A stretch of 58,317 nt of DNA from Deferribacteraceae bacterium (GCA_020054865.1 JAIHAR010000010.1:1-58317), one strand, 5' to 3'; numbered from the stretch's first letter, positions 8,455 through 16,509 are shown. The notes: generated by a model not told the origin, from the letters alone. A program made the numbers and translations.

Positions 8455-9702
8455 GTGGTATATGTAAAGCCTTTTAAGGGTGTTAGATACAATCTGGAGA
8501 AATCCCTTTTGAAGAATGTGATAGCCCCCCCTTATGATGTTATTTCGGGTGAAATGAGGGAAAAGTTGCTGACAAAATCCCCTTATAATATTGTTAAGCT
8601 TATTTTACCTGAAGGTGATGACAGATACGAAAAGGCAGCAAAAGAATATAAAACTTGGAAAGAGGAAGGTATTCTGGTTAAAGATCAGGTTCCGGCGTTT
8701 TATATTTATGAGCAGGAGTACGAATATGAAGGGACCACATATGTAAGGACAGGTTTTATAGGGCTTTTAAAGCTTGAAGAATTGGGTAAGGGAAAAGTTT
8801 TTCCACACGAAAAAACCCTGTCGGGTCCAAAAGAGGACAGATTTAATCTGATGAAAGCCTGCAGGACAAATTTCAGCCAGATTTTCGGACTCTATATGGA
8901 CAAGGAAAATAAACTTGAAAGAGTCTTTTCCTCTGTAAAAAAGGATATGGCAGTATCTTCTGCCGTGGATATATATGGTGTAAAGAATACTTTATGGACT
9001 GTTGATGATGAGGAATTAAAGGAAAAGATTGAAAAGTTTATGATTGATAAGGCAGTCTATATAGCTGACGGTCATCATAGATATGAAACCGCTTTAAATT
9101 TTAAGAAGTATATGAGAGAGTTAAACGGAGATGATCCTGAAGATACAAAACCTTATGACTATGTAATGATGATGTTTGTGAATTTTTATGATGAAGGTTT
9201 AAAAATATTTCCAACACATAGAGTTATAAGAATTGACGAAAATTTTGATGAAACAGCCTTTTTAGAAAAGTTGAAAGGGTATTTCAATGTTAAAGAGATA
9301 GCTTTTGACGAAAAAGATGTATTTTTAAAGGAAGATGGTGATAAAAAAATTATATGGAAACATAAGGACAAGTATTATGGGCTTACTGTTCTTGATAATG
9401 TCTTTGAAAAACTTCACCCTATTTATAGGAAGGTTAATACATACATACTTCAGGAGATAGTTTTAAAGGAAATTATGGGGTTTGAAGAGGAGAAAATATT
9501 AAGAAAAGATGGTATCTATTTTGTTCAAAGTGAGGATGAAATAGAGAAGCTTGCCAAAAAGTACAGTGTTACTTCGTTTTTGCTGAAAGGTATAGATATT
9601 GAAATTATCAGAGACATTTCTGAAAGTGGGCTTGTAATGCCGCAGAAGTCGACTTATTTTTATCCCAAGCTTCAGACCGGTCTGGTAATAAATGAACTAT
9701 GA
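8455..9702 (+). CDS. DUF1015 family protein, function unknown
   Basis: A 415-aa member of the widespread DUF1015 family, for which I know no established biochemical function. Recognisable blocks include KPFKGVRYN at the N-terminus, NVIAPPYDVISGE, FPHEKTLSGPKEDRFNLM (about residues 120-140), and ADGHHRYETAL near 203. The conserved histidines and arginines suggest a small-molecule or phosphate-binding site, but this is a guess. The start is GTG at 8455, supported by AGGGAGGA 5 nt upstream. It is the last gene of the envelope run; a 94-nt gap with a promoter separates it from ffh. Confidence 0.85.
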   Translation: MVYVKPFKGVRYNLEKSLLKNVIAPPYDVISGEMREKLLTKSPYNIVKLILPEGDDRYEKAAKEYKTWKEEGILVKDQVPAFYIYEQEYEYEGTTYVRTGFIGLLKLEELGKGKVFPHEKTLSGPKEDRFNLMKACRTNFSQIFGLYMDKENKLERVFSSVKKDMAVSSAVDIYGVKNTLWTVDDEELKEKIEKFMIDKAVYIADGHHRYETALNFKKYMRELNGDDPEDTKPYDYVMMMFVNFYDEGLKIFPTHRVIRIDENFDETAFLEKLKGYFNVKEIAFDEKDVFLKEDGDKKIIWKHKDKYYGLTVLDNVFEKLHPIYRKVNTYILQEIVLKEIMGFEEEKILRKDGIYFVQSEDEIEKLAKKYSVTSFLLKGIDIEIIRDISESGLVMPQKSTYFYPKLQTGLVINEL

Positions 9703-9712
9703 TATTGCTGAT

Positions 9713-9755
9713 TTGTCAAAAAACAATTGACAACTTATGGCCATTGAAATATAAG
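9713..9755 (+). promoter_or_regulatory. Promoter of the ffh-rpsP operon, -35 inside an inverted repeat
   Basis: TTGACA at 9727-9732 and TATAAG at 9750-9755 are separated by exactly 17 nt, a near-consensus sigma-70 promoter about 40 nt upstream of ffh. The -35 lies in the right arm of a perfect inverted repeat, TTGTCAA (9713-9719) and TTGACAA (9727-9733), with a 7-nt spacer, which could be an operator. Confidence 0.75.
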
Positions 9756-9796
9756 ACTGTTTCCAAATTTAAATAGGATGCCAAGGGATAGATTAG

Positions 9797-11146
9797 ATGT
9801 TTGGTGCATTGAATGAAAAGTTGCAGTCTGTCTTTAGAAATATAAAAGGGCAGGCAAAAATTAGTGAAGATAATATAAAAGATGCCATTAAGCAGGTGCG
9901 TATGGCGCTTCTTGAAGCCGACGTCAATTACAAGGTGGTCAAGAAGTTTATACAGAATGTGCAGGAAAAAGCCCTTGGTGAGAAAGTCTTAAAGAGCCTT
10001 ACGCCTGAGCAGGTTTTCATAAAAATAGTAAATGATGAGCTTACTGCCATTCTTGGTGGAAGTCAGGATGACAGTAAATTAAAACTGAGCTCCAACCCTC
10101 CTACTGTAATAATGCTTGTGGGTTTACAGGGCTCCGGTAAAACCACTTCAGCAGGAAAGCTTGCAAGACATTTCATGAAAAATGGCAAGTCTGTATTACT
10201 GATTGCAGATGATATATACAGACCAGCAGCGATTGATCAGCTTGAGACATTGGCAAAGCAGCTTAAGTGTGATGTTTATTCAGACAGGGTTAGTAAAAAT
10301 GCAGTTAAAATAGCTGAGGATGGTCTCAATACAGCCAAAAAGAGTGCAAAAGATGTTGTAATAATAGATACCGCCGGGCGACTTCACATTGATGAAGAAT
10401 TGATGAATGAACTTACTGCTATAAAAAAACATATAAACCCCCATGAGATTCTTTTTGTGGCAGATGCAATGACGGGGCAGGATGCGGTAAATGTTGCATC
10501 AAAGTTTGATGAGCTTCTTGGAATAACAGGTGTAATATTGACGAAGCTTGATGGTGATGCAAGGGGTGGTGCCGCACTCTCTATCAAGGAGGTAACGGGG
10601 AAGCCTTTAAAATTTATTGGTGTTGGGGAAAAACTTGACGCATTTGAACCTTTTTATCCTGACCGAATGGCTTCAAGGATTCTTGGCATGGGAGACATTG
10701 TTACCCTGGTAGAAATGGCCCAAAGTGCAATTGATGAAGATGAGGCTGAGCAGATTGCAGGAAAACTGACCAAAAGTGGAATGGACTTCAATGATATGCT
10801 TCAGCAGTTTAAGATGATAAAAAGAATGGGTTCATTTGAAAGTATTTTGAGGTTGATTCCAGGTTTTTCGGGACTTGGTGATGTAGATATTGACGAAAAA
10901 CATATTAAGAGAATTGAAGCGATTATTTCTTCTATGACACCAAAAGAGAGAAAATATTACAAAATAATAAATGGAAGCAGGAAGAAGAGAATAGCAAGAG
11001 GTGCCGGTGTTCAGGTAAGTGAAGTGAATAAACTTATTAATCAGCTTGAACAGATGAATAAAATGATGAAGAAATTAACCAAAAAGATAGGTGGCAAAAA
11101 TAAAATTGACAAAAAAATGTTAAGAAATATATTCCCTATGCGATAA
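9797..11146 (+). CDS. ffh: Signal recognition particle protein Ffh (SRP54)
   Basis: A 449-aa SRP GTPase that binds signal sequences and 4.5S RNA and delivers ribosomes to FtsY at the membrane. The N domain covers about 1-95. The G domain has the P-loop GLQGSGKTT near residue 109, the DTAGR motif and [10 protein letters not shown]. The C-terminal M domain begins near 300 with the conserved [10 protein letters not shown] and ends in a methionine-containing helix ([12 protein letters not shown]). It is the first gene of a translation operon with its own promoter; rpsP follows after 14 nt. Confidence 0.97.
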   Translation: MFGALNEKLQSVFRNIKGQAKISEDNIKDAIKQVRMALLEADVNYKVVKKFIQNVQEKALGEKVLKSLTPEQVFIKIVNDELTAILGGSQDDSKLKLSSNPPTVIMLVGLQGSGKTTSAGKLARHFMKNGKSVLLIADDIYRPAAIDQLETLAKQLKCDVYSDRVSKNAVKIAEDGLNTAKKSAKDVVIIDTAGRLHIDEELMNELTAIKKHINPHEILFVADAMTGQDAVNVASKFDELLGITGVILTKLDGDARGGAALSIKEVTGKPLKFIGVGEKLDAFEPFYPDRMASRILGMGDIVTLVEMAQSAIDEDEAEQIAGKLTKSGMDFNDMLQQFKMIKRMGSFESILRLIPGFSGLGDVDIDEKHIKRIEAIISSMTPKERKYYKIINGSRKKRIARGAGVQVSEVNKLINQLEQMNKMMKKLTKKIGGKNKIDKKMLRNIFPMR

Positions 11147-11160
11147 AGGAGGTGTTAGCT

Positions 11161-11433
11161 GTGGCTACGAAAATAAGATTAATGAGACTGGGAAGAAAAA
11201 AGAGACCTTTTTACAGGGTGGTAGTTGCTGATAGCAGAGCAAGAAGAGACGGTAGGTTTGTGGATATTCTTGGGTATTACAATCCGCTTGTTGAGCCTGC
11301 TGAAATCAAAATTGATGAGGAAAAAGCTCTGAATTGGCTTAAAGAAGGAGCAATTCCTACCGATACTGTGAAAAACATTTTAAGCAAGTTGGGCTTAATA
11401 AAGAAATTTGCTGAAGAGAAAGCTGCCAAGTAA
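11161..11433 (+). CDS. rpsP: 30S ribosomal protein S16
   Basis: A 90-aa S16, an early assembly protein of the 30S subunit. The start is GTG at 11161, with a strong AGGAGGT at 11147-11153 and a 7-nt spacer; the in-frame GTG at 11152 overlaps that ribosome binding site and is unlikely. The sequence [20 protein letters not shown] and the block [15 protein letters not shown] are diagnostic. It is followed by khpA, the usual order ffh-rpsP-khpA-rimM-trmD-rplS. Confidence 0.97.
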   Translation: MATKIRLMRLGRKKRPFYRVVVADSRARRDGRFVDILGYYNPLVEPAEIKIDEEKALNWLKEGAIPTDTVKNILSKLGLIKKFAEEKAAK

Positions 11434-11450
11434 ATTGATGGAGGTGTACT

Positions 11451-11681
11451 GTGAAAGAACTTGTTGAATTTATCGTTAAGTCGCTTGTTGATAATCCCGA
11501 CAAGGTTATGCTTGAAGAAGTTGAGGGCGAAAAAACAACTGTAATTGAACTTAGGGTTGATCCTGCTGATCTTGGTAAAGTTATCGGAAAGCAGGGTAGG
11601 ACTGCAAGGTCTATCAGAACTATCCTTAATGCAGCTGGTATTAAGAAAGGTAAAAGAGTAGTTCTTGAAATTTTGGAATAA
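11451..11681 (+). CDS. khpA: KH-domain RNA-binding protein KhpA
   Basis: A 76-aa single KH-domain protein (also known as YlqC), an RNA-binding partner of KhpB/Jag in many bacteria. The GxxG loop that contacts RNA is G46-K-Q-G49 within [18 protein letters not shown]. The start is GTG at 11451 with GGAGG upstream. It sits in its classical place between rpsP and rimM. A hairpin follows at 11701-11724, before rimM. Confidence 0.94.
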   Translation: MKELVEFIVKSLVDNPDKVMLEEVEGEKTTVIELRVDPADLGKVIGKQGRTARSIRTILNAAGIKKGKRVVLEILE

Positions 11682-11700
11682 AATTAAAGACAAGACATTT

Positions 11701-11724
11701 AAAGGCCCCTTAAAAAGGGGCTTT
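11701..11724 (+). terminator. GC-rich hairpin between khpA and rimM, possible leaky terminator
   Basis: The arms GGCCCCTT and AAGGGGC form a stable short hairpin flanked by AAA and TTT, followed by TTTCCTATT rather than a clean T run. It could be a weak terminator or attenuator that lowers rimM-trmD expression relative to ffh-rpsP-khpA. An RNA processing or stability element is the alternative. Confidence 0.5.
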
Positions 11725-11738
11725 CCTATTATTGGTAT

Positions 11739-12257
11739 ATGAAATTAATAAAGATTGGAAGCATAGCTGGTTCTCACGGTTTAAAAGGTCATTTCAAGGT
11801 TTTACCTCAAACTGAACATGCTGAAATTTTTTTTGATCTTGAGTTTTTGCTTGTTGGCAGAAATGAGAGGATAATTCACTCATTTGAAATTGATGATTTG
11901 AAAGTTAATAAAAATAATTTTATAATGAAATGTTCGGAAATAAATGATATTGACAGTGCAAAAAGGCTTAGCGGTTTAAGTATATACATCTCTTCCCGGA
12001 TGCTTGAAAACTATATGTCAGATGATGAATGCCTGGCAAGTGATTTTATTGGAGCAGATGTTTTTACTGTTGAGGGGGATTATGTTGGAAAAGTCATTGA
12101 ACTTTACGATAATGGTTCCAACGAACTTTTTGCAATAAAATCTGACGATGGCAAAGAGTATCTTATTTCAAATAATGAAATTCATGTGCCTGAAATTGAT
12201 GTTAAAAACAAAAAAATTATTATAGATTCTGCAGGTCTGGTAAGTGAAGATTTATAA
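11739..12257 (+). CDS. rimM: Ribosome maturation factor RimM
   Basis: A 172-aa 16S rRNA processing factor that binds S19 and helps mature the 30S head. The N-terminal domain starts KLIKIGSIAGSHGLKGHFKV, the family signature. A C-terminal PRC-barrel domain (about 95-170) includes DFIGADVFTVEGDYVGKV and ends with the usual IDVKNKKIIID. The ATG at 11739 has no good Shine-Dalgarno and lies 14 nt after a hairpin, so expression may depend on read-through. It overlaps trmD by 14 nt. Confidence 0.94.
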   Translation: MKLIKIGSIAGSHGLKGHFKVLPQTEHAEIFFDLEFLLVGRNERIIHSFEIDDLKVNKNNFIMKCSEINDIDSAKRLSGLSIYISSRMLENYMSDDECLASDFIGADVFTVEGDYVGKVIELYDNGSNELFAIKSDDGKEYLISNNEIHVPEIDVKNKKIIIDSAGLVSEDL

Positions 12258-13566
12258 TGTTATAACAATTTTTCCTGAAATGATTCAGTCTATATTTTCC
12301 TGGGGAGTCGTATCTCAGGGGATAAAAAAAGGGTTACTGGAGATAAACCCTGTAAACTTAAGAGATTTTACAAAAGACAGACACAAGACTGTTGACGATT
12401 ATCAATATGGCGGTGGGCAGGGGTTGTTGTTGAAGCCGGAACCATTATGTGAGGCAGTAAGGGATATTAAACAAAAATTCTGCAATACACGGGTTATCCT
12501 TCTTGACCCAAGAGGCGAAAAGTTTAGCCAAAAAACAGCAAGAAGACTCTTAAATTATGATAATTTAACTTTTATATGTGGCAGATATGAAGGTGTTGAT
12601 GAGAGGGTAAGGAAGTTGGTGGTGGATGAGGAAATTTCAATAGGTGATTTTGTGTTATCCGGTGGTGAGCTGGCAGCTTCAGTAATAATTGACTCAGTTG
12701 CAAGACTTGTTCCAGGTGTGCTTGGTGATGAAATGTCCTCCGAAGACGAATCATTTTGTAACGGTTTGCTTGAATATCCTCATTATACAAGACCATATGA
12801 ATATGAAGGACTTAAAGTGCCTGATGTTTTGGTTTCCGGTAATCATAAAGAAATAAATGATTGGAGAATTAAAGAATCATTAAAAATTACTTTACAAAAC
12901 AGACCTGATTTGCTAAAAGGTAAGGCTCTGAATAAAGAGACCGATGAAATTGTGTCTCAAATTGTGAAAAGGATGAATGAAGGTGTGAGTCTGTATGTTG
13001 CTTTGCTGCACTACCCGATGGTTGACAAGCATGGGGATGTTGTAGCCACGTCCATAACAAACATGGACTTACACGATATATCGAGGTCCTGTAGGACCTT
13101 TGGCGTTAAAAATTATTTTGTTGTAAACCCTTTGGAGGCTCAAAGGGAAATTGCCAGAAGAGTTTTAACACACTGGCAGGAAGGTTACGGTGCAACTTAC
13201 AACCCCAACAGAAAGGAGGCGTTTGAGTATACCGTAATAAAAGAAAGTTTGAGTGAAGTAATAGATTTTATAGAACAAAAGGAAGGGTGCAGGCCACTGC
13301 TCATTGCCACGTCCGCTAAGGATGCCCCGAATAGAGCGAAGCTTGAGCCTTTTCTGAAAGAGAATTATGACAAACCTATGCTTATTTTGTTTGGTACTGG
13401 CTGGGGGATGTCGGAAGATTTGATGAAACTGGTGGATGTAATTATTGAGCCCATAAAAGGTGCTGGTAGTTTTAATCATCTGTCGGTAAGAAGTGCTGTT
13501 GCTATATATTTAAATAAGATTAATGGCCTTTTAGGAGGAAATAAAGATGAACAACAAGCTAATTGA
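12244..13566 (+). CDS. trmD: tRNA (guanine37-N1)-methyltransferase TrmD fused to a second SPOUT RNA methyltransferase domain
   Basis: A 440-aa fusion, against about 240 aa for ordinary TrmD. Residues 1 to about 240 are TrmD, which makes m1G37 in t[29 protein letters not shown] and the knot motif [13 protein letters not shown] are present. Where many TrmDs have EDSF near the catalytic aspartate this one reads DESF, worth an alignment. Residues from about 255 match the Methyltrn_RNA_4 (PF09936) SPOUT family, usually a separate gene next to trm[19 protein letters not shown], then [13 protein letters not shown] and [17 protein letters not shown]. The start is GTG at 12244. The end overlaps rplS by 20 nt. 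The target of the second domain is unknown to me. Confidence 0.93.
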   Translation: MKIYNVITIFPEMIQSIFSWGVVSQGIKKGLLEINPVNLRDFTKDRHKTVDDYQYGGGQGLLLKPEPLCEAVRDIKQKFCNTRVILLDPRGEKFSQKTARRLLNYDNLTFICGRYEGVDERVRKLVVDEEISIGDFVLSGGELAASVIIDSVARLVPGVLGDEMSSEDESFCNGLLEYPHYTRPYEYEGLKVPDVLVSGNHKEINDWRIKESLKITLQNRPDLLKGKALNKETDEIVSQIVKRMNEGVSLYVALLHYPMVDKHGDVVATSITNMDLHDISRSCRTFGVKNYFVVNPLEAQREIARRVLTHWQEGYGATYNPNRKEAFEYTVIKESLSEVIDFIEQKEGCRPLLIATSAKDAPNRAKLEPFLKENYDKPMLILFGTGWGMSEDLMKLVDVIIEPIKGAGSFNHLSVRSAVAIYLNKINGLLGGNKDEQQAN

Positions 13567-13903
13567 AGCTGTAGAAGCTGAATTTATGAATAGGGATATT
13601 CCTGAATTTAGAGCAGGAGATACCGTAAGAGTGAATTTCAGAATTGTTGAAGGTAACAAAGAAAGGGTACAGGCTTTCGAAGGTCTTGTGATAAGGATTA
13701 GAAGAGCCGGTGTTAGGTCTACGTTTACAGTAAGAAAGGTTGTTGGTGACGTGGGAGTTGAAAGAACATTCCCTTTTTATTCACCAAGAATAGAATCTAT
13801 TGAGCTTGTCAAGAGCGGTAAGGTAAGAAGGGCTAAGCTTTACTATATAAGAGAACTTCGTGGTAAAGCTGCAAGAATTAAAGAAAGAAGAAAAGGCTTC
13901 TAA
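13547..13903 (+). CDS. rplS: 50S ribosomal protein L19
   Basis: A 118-aa L19, located at the 30S-50S interface. Diagnostic segments are [29 protein letters not shown] and [20 protein letters not shown]-type sequence. The AGGAGG at 13533-13538 lies inside the end of trmD, and the ATG at 13547 overlaps trmD by 20 nt. The rplM gene follows after 12 nt. Confidence 0.97.
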   Translation: MNNKLIEAVEAEFMNRDIPEFRAGDTVRVNFRIVEGNKERVQAFEGLVIRIRRAGVRSTFTVRKVVGDVGVERTFPFYSPRIESIELVKSGKVRRAKLYYIRELRGKAARIKERRKGF

Positions 13904-13915
13904 GAGGGGTAAATT

Positions 13916-14341
13916 ATGAAGACGACTTGGGCAAAAGTAGATATGGATAAAAAATGGTATCTCGTTGATGCCAATGATGTGATACTTGGAAGGCTTGCAT
14001 CTAAAATTGCCAAGATTCTAATGGGTAAAAATAAACCTGTTTATACACCTTTTATGGATACAGGAGATTTTGTCGTAGTTGTAAATGCTGAGAAGATCAA
14101 GGTTACAGGCAAAAAACTCAAGGATAAGAAATATTATGCTTATTCAGGTTATTTTGGAGGGCTTAAAGAGAAGACACTTGAAGAGATGCTTGACAGAAAA
14201 CCTGAAGATGTAATAAGACTTGCTGTAAAAAGGATGCTTCCTAAAAACAGACTTGGAAGAAAGATGATAAAAAAACTTAAAATTTATGCAGGAAATGAAC
14301 ATCCTCATGCGGCACAACAGCCTGAAAAATTAGAGTTTTAG
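13916..14341 (+). CDS. rplM: 50S ribosomal protein L13
   Basis: A 141-aa L13, an early 50S assembly protein. The N-terminus [18 protein letters not shown], the segment [18 protein letters not shown] and the C-terminal [17 protein letters not shown] are characteristic. It pairs with rpsI 9 nt downstream, the conserved rplM-rpsI unit, here attached to the trmD-rplS operon. Confidence 0.97.
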   Translation: MKTTWAKVDMDKKWYLVDANDVILGRLASKIAKILMGKNKPVYTPFMDTGDFVVVVNAEKIKVTGKKLKDKKYYAYSGYFGGLKEKTLEEMLDRKPEDVIRLAVKRMLPKNRLGRKMIKKLKIYAGNEHPHAAQQPEKLEF

Positions 14342-14350
14342 GGGGAATAG

Positions 14351-14737
14351 ATGGATTACTTTTACGGAACAGGAAGAAGAAAAACTTCAGTTGCCAGAGT
14401 GTTTGTCAGGCCGGGTAATGGCAAAATAACAGTAAATGGAAAAGCTTTTGAGGAATATTTTGAAAGAGCAATTTTGAGACAAATTATTATGCAGCCAGTT
14501 GAGCTTGTAAATAGCGCTGGTAAGTTTGATCTTTATATAACTGTAAAAGGTGGTGGCAAAACCGGTCAGGCTGGTGCAGTAAGGCATGGCCTTGCAAGAG
14601 CTCTTGTTGCTTACAATCCTGACTACAGAAAAACTATCAAGGCTGAAGGGTTTCTTACAAGAGATCCAAGAATGGTGGAAAGGAAGAAACCTGGTAAACC
14701 AAAAGCAAGAAAAAGCTCACAGTTTTCAAAACGTTAA
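14351..14737 (+). CDS. rpsI: 30S ribosomal protein S9
   Basis: A 128-aa S9, whose C-terminal tail reaches the P-site tRNA. YGTGRRKTSVARVFVRPGNG and the C-terminal KARKSSQFSKR are diagnostic; the final arginine that contacts tRNA is present. A perfect 7-bp hairpin and T run follow 5 nt after the stop, so it ends the translation operon. Confidence 0.97.
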   Translation: MDYFYGTGRRKTSVARVFVRPGNGKITVNGKAFEEYFERAILRQIIMQPVELVNSAGKFDLYITVKGGGKTGQAGAVRHGLARALVAYNPDYRKTIKAEGFLTRDPRMVERKKPGKPKARKSSQFSKR

Positions 14738-14742
14738 TAAAT

Positions 14743-14766
14743 GGCCGGATTTGTCCGGCCTCTTTT
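14743..14766 (+). terminator. Rho-independent terminator after rpsI
   Basis: Arms GGCCGGA (14743-14749) and TCCGGCC (14754-14760) form a perfect 7-bp GC-rich stem with a 4-nt loop, followed by TCTTTTC. It closes the ffh-to-rpsI operon. Confidence 0.85.
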
Positions 14767-14873
14767 CATATTATCATCTTTTGAATTGTCCCCAAGTTTA
14801 TCTTGTGTTTAACTATTAAAGAGTAGTCTTTGTGGTCATTGGAAAGAGATTTTTGTGCAATGAAAAAAAACTA

Positions 14874-14915
14874 TTGCTTTTTTGGAAAATAAGACTAAAA
14901 TTGTCTTAAAAGACT
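14874..14915 (+). promoter_or_regulatory. Promoter with overlapping dyads upstream of the 82-aa gene
   Basis: TTGCTT (14874-14879) and TAAAAT (14896-14901) are 16 nt apart. The -10 is framed by AAGAC (14891-14895) and GTCTT (14903-14907), and a further AAGAC (14910-14914) forms a second dyad with the same central GTCTT. This suggests either an operator over the start site or two alternative RNA hairpins just before the AGGAGG. Confidence 0.5.
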
Positions 14916-14928
14916 AAGGAGGATTATT

Positions 14929-15177
14929 ATGAAAATAGAACTTTTGGAGCTCAGGAAAGAGCTGGTTGTAGCAACAGATTTTGCAGAAGAGCTTACCAGG
15001 GAAGAAAAGGAACAACTGGAAGAAGCAAAAAATTATTATGAAGATGGTTATGCTAAACTCTCAGAGGAAGACAAAAACTGGCTTGACAATCAGTTTAATG
15101 AATGGCTTGAGTTTTATCTAAGTGACGAATGTGGTAGTGGATGCTCAAGTTGTGGTTGTAGTTGCCCTTCCCACTAA
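14929..15177 (+). CDS. Small acidic protein with cysteine-rich C-terminal tail, function unknown
   Basis: An 82-aa protein I do not recognise. Residues 1-67 are charged, strongly acidic and predicted helical (LTREEKEQLEEAKNYYEDG, then LSEEDKNWLDNQFNEWLEF). The last 15 residues are GSGCSSCGCSCPSH-like, with five cysteines spaced C-x3-C-x2-C-x-C-x-C and a terminal histidine, which would suit metal or Fe-S binding or a disulfide cluster. There is no signal peptide or membrane segment. It has an AGGAGG 7 nt before the ATG, its own promoter and its own terminator, so it is a monocistronic, separately regulated gene between two ribosomal operons. Confidence 0.8.
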   Translation: MKIELLELRKELVVATDFAEELTREEKEQLEEAKNYYEDGYAKLSEEDKNWLDNQFNEWLEFYLSDECGSGCSSCGCSCPSH

Positions 15178-15187
15178 AATGATAACC

Positions 15188-15230
15188 AAAGCTCCTCTTT
15201 TTATGAAAAAGTTATAAGGGGAGCTTTTTT
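15188..15230 (+). terminator. Rho-independent terminator after the 82-aa gene
   Basis: AAAGCTCCTC (15188-15197) pairs with GGGGAGCTTT (15218-15227) around a 20-nt loop, with one G-T wobble, and is followed by a T-rich run (TTTATTTTT). Confidence 0.8.
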
Positions 15231-15272
15231 ATTTTTAAAACACCTGTTTTTAGTAGTTATTCCAGAAAGTTC

Positions 15273-15301
15273 TTGACTTTAAAATTATAAATTGTTAATA
15301 G
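15273..15301 (+). promoter_or_regulatory. Promoter of the rpsF-ssb-rpsR operon
   Basis: TTGACT (15273-15278) and TAATAG (15296-15301) are 17 nt apart. Transcription would start near 15308, giving a leader of about 50 nt that contains the hairpin at 15315-15336. Confidence 0.7.
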
Positions 15302-15314
15302 TCCAGTTCACCTT

Positions 15315-15354
15315 GCTATGAGCTTATGCTCATGGCTGCAAAACCAGAAGGAGG
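15315..15354 (+). promoter_or_regulatory. Leader hairpin before rpsF, candidate autoregulatory site
   Basis: GCTATGAGC (15315-15323) and GCTCATGGC (15328-15336) form a 9-bp stem with one G-T wobble and a TTAT loop. CCTT (15311-15314) can also pair with AAGG (15348-15351), which would cover part of the AAGGAGG ribosome binding site. S6:S18-binding leaders are known upstream of rpsF in many bacteria; the CCG bulge typical of that motif is not obvious here. Confidence 0.45.
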
Positions 15355-15358
15355 TAAG

Positions 15359-15826
15359 ATGAGAACATACGAAGCACTATTTATCGTTACTCCTGATGTT
15401 ACTCAGGAAGATGCGGTTTCAACGTTTGAGAAATTCAAAACAATTGTTACAGAAAACGGCGGTGAAATCATCAATGATGAAGCTTGGGGTAAGCTCAAGC
15501 TTGCATATGAAATTGAACACAAGAATGAGGGATACTACTTTCTCATTCAGTTTAATTCTGATGTTAATGTTCCTGCTGAGCTTGAAAGAAGATTTAAATA
15601 TGATGAGTCTGTTATAAGATTTATAGTTATTAAAATTGATGGCAAAAAGTTTAAGCTTAAAAAACGTTCTGATATGACTCAAAGGGCGCCAAGAAGAGGA
15701 AGAGGCTTCAGGAAAGACTCTTCAAGGCAGGGTGACAAGCAGAATTCAGCAGAAAAGGATGAAGCTGAGAATCCGAGCGAAGATTCAAAGGCAGAGGAAG
15801 TTTCTGAAGAAAATACTGAGGAATAG
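15359..15826 (+). CDS. rpsF: 30S ribosomal protein S6
   Basis: A 155-aa S6, partner of S18 on the 30S platform. The start at 15359 is preferred over the in-frame ATG at 15326 because AAGGAGGT sits 4 nt upstream and the protein then begins MRTYEALFIVTPDV, the family start. The core (about 1-95) is normal. The C-terminal 55 residues form a low-complexity tail, first basic (QRAPRRGRGFRKDS) and then acidic (DEAENPSEDSKAEEVSEEN), much longer than in E. coli without glutamylation. It leads rpsF-ssb-rpsR. Confidence 0.95.
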   Translation: MRTYEALFIVTPDVTQEDAVSTFEKFKTIVTENGGEIINDEAWGKLKLAYEIEHKNEGYYFLIQFNSDVNVPAELERRFKYDESVIRFIVIKIDGKKFKLKKRSDMTQRAPRRGRGFRKDSSRQGDKQNSAEKDEAENPSEDSKAEEVSEENTEE

Positions 15827-15828
15827 GT

Positions 15829-16227
15829 ATGGGATTCTTAAATAAAGTTATTTTGCTGGGAAATGTTACCAGAAACCCTGAAGTCAGATATATACCTGGT
15901 TCTGGTACACCGGCTGCAAGATTTGGACTTGCGGTTAACAGAAGGTACAAATCCGGTGATTCTGTCAAAGATGAGGCTTGTTTTATAGATATAGTTGCCT
16001 TTTCAAGGTTGGCCGAGTTTGCAGGTGAATATATCGCAAAGGGGATGCCTGTTCTTGTGGAAGGGAGACTTAGTTTTAGAACCTGGGAGCAAGATGGGGC
16101 AAAAAGGAGCAAGCATGAAATAATTGCAGAAAATATTCAGCTTGTTCAAAGGAAAGAGAGCTCTGTCGTAAATGACGAAATTGAAGATGTCCCATCAACA
16201 ATTGATGAAGACGATATACCTTTTTAA
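15829..16227 (+). CDS. ssb: Single-stranded DNA-binding protein
   Basis: A 132-aa SSB with an N-terminal OB fold (NKVILLGNVTRNPEVRY, then CFIDIVAFSRLAEFAGEYI, then FRTWEQDGAKRSKHEI) and a short acidic tail ending DEDDIPF, the conserved tip that binds partner proteins. The glycine/glutamine-rich linker is short, so the protein is smaller than E. coli SSB. It starts 2 nt after rpsF and is followed 15 nt later by rpsR, the common rpsF-ssb-rpsR arrangement. Confidence 0.96.
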   Translation: MGFLNKVILLGNVTRNPEVRYIPGSGTPAARFGLAVNRRYKSGDSVKDEACFIDIVAFSRLAEFAGEYIAKGMPVLVEGRLSFRTWEQDGAKRSKHEIIAENIQLVQRKESSVVNDEIEDVPSTIDEDDIPF

Positions 16228-16242
16228 TAGACAGGAGGAAAT

Positions 16243-16470
16243 ATGAACTTTAAAAAGAAATTTCAAAAAAAGAAAGTTTGCAGATTTTGCAGTGATAAGA
16301 TTGATATAGATTATAAAGACTCAAATCTTTTGAGACAGTTTATAACTGAAAGGGGCAAAATTATGCCAAGCAGGCTTACGGGTACATGTGCAAAACATCA
16401 GAGAAAGCTTGCTTCAGCAATAAAGACTGCAAGAATAGTTGCTCTTTTACCGTTCACATTAAGTAAATAA
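16243..16470 (+). CDS. rpsR: 30S ribosomal protein S18
   Basis: A 75-aa S18. The N-terminus is basic, followed by [19 protein letters not shown] and the conserved [26 protein letters not shown]. The CxxC pair plus the later C-x2-H could form the zinc site of the C+ type. A strong terminator follows. The rplI gene often found at the end of this operon is absent here. Confidence 0.97.
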   Translation: MNFKKKFQKKKVCRFCSDKIDIDYKDSNLLRQFITERGKIMPSRLTGTCAKHQRKLASAIKTARIVALLPFTLSK

Positions 16471-16476
16471 CAAGGT

Positions 16477-16506
16477 CGCCGGGCAATTTGTCCGGCGCTT
16501 TTTTTC
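16477..16506 (+). terminator. Rho-independent terminator after rpsR
   Basis: CGCCGGGCA (16477-16485) and TGTCCGGCG (16489-16497) form a 9-bp stem with one G-T wobble and a 3-nt loop, then CTTTTTTTC. The DUF2232 gene begins only 4 nt after it, so that gene needs read-through or a promoter within the hairpin region. Confidence 0.88.
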
Positions 16507-16509
16507 ACT

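Noticed and set aside
14586-14819. 77-aa plus-strand frame overlapping rpsI
   Set aside because: It is out of frame with rpsI and runs through the terminator hairpin, with no similarity to any family and no start signal.
15326-15358. Eleven-residue N-terminal extension of S6
   Set aside because: The upstream ATG lies inside the leader hairpin, while AAGGAGGT sits directly before the ATG at 15359, which gives the normal S6 start.
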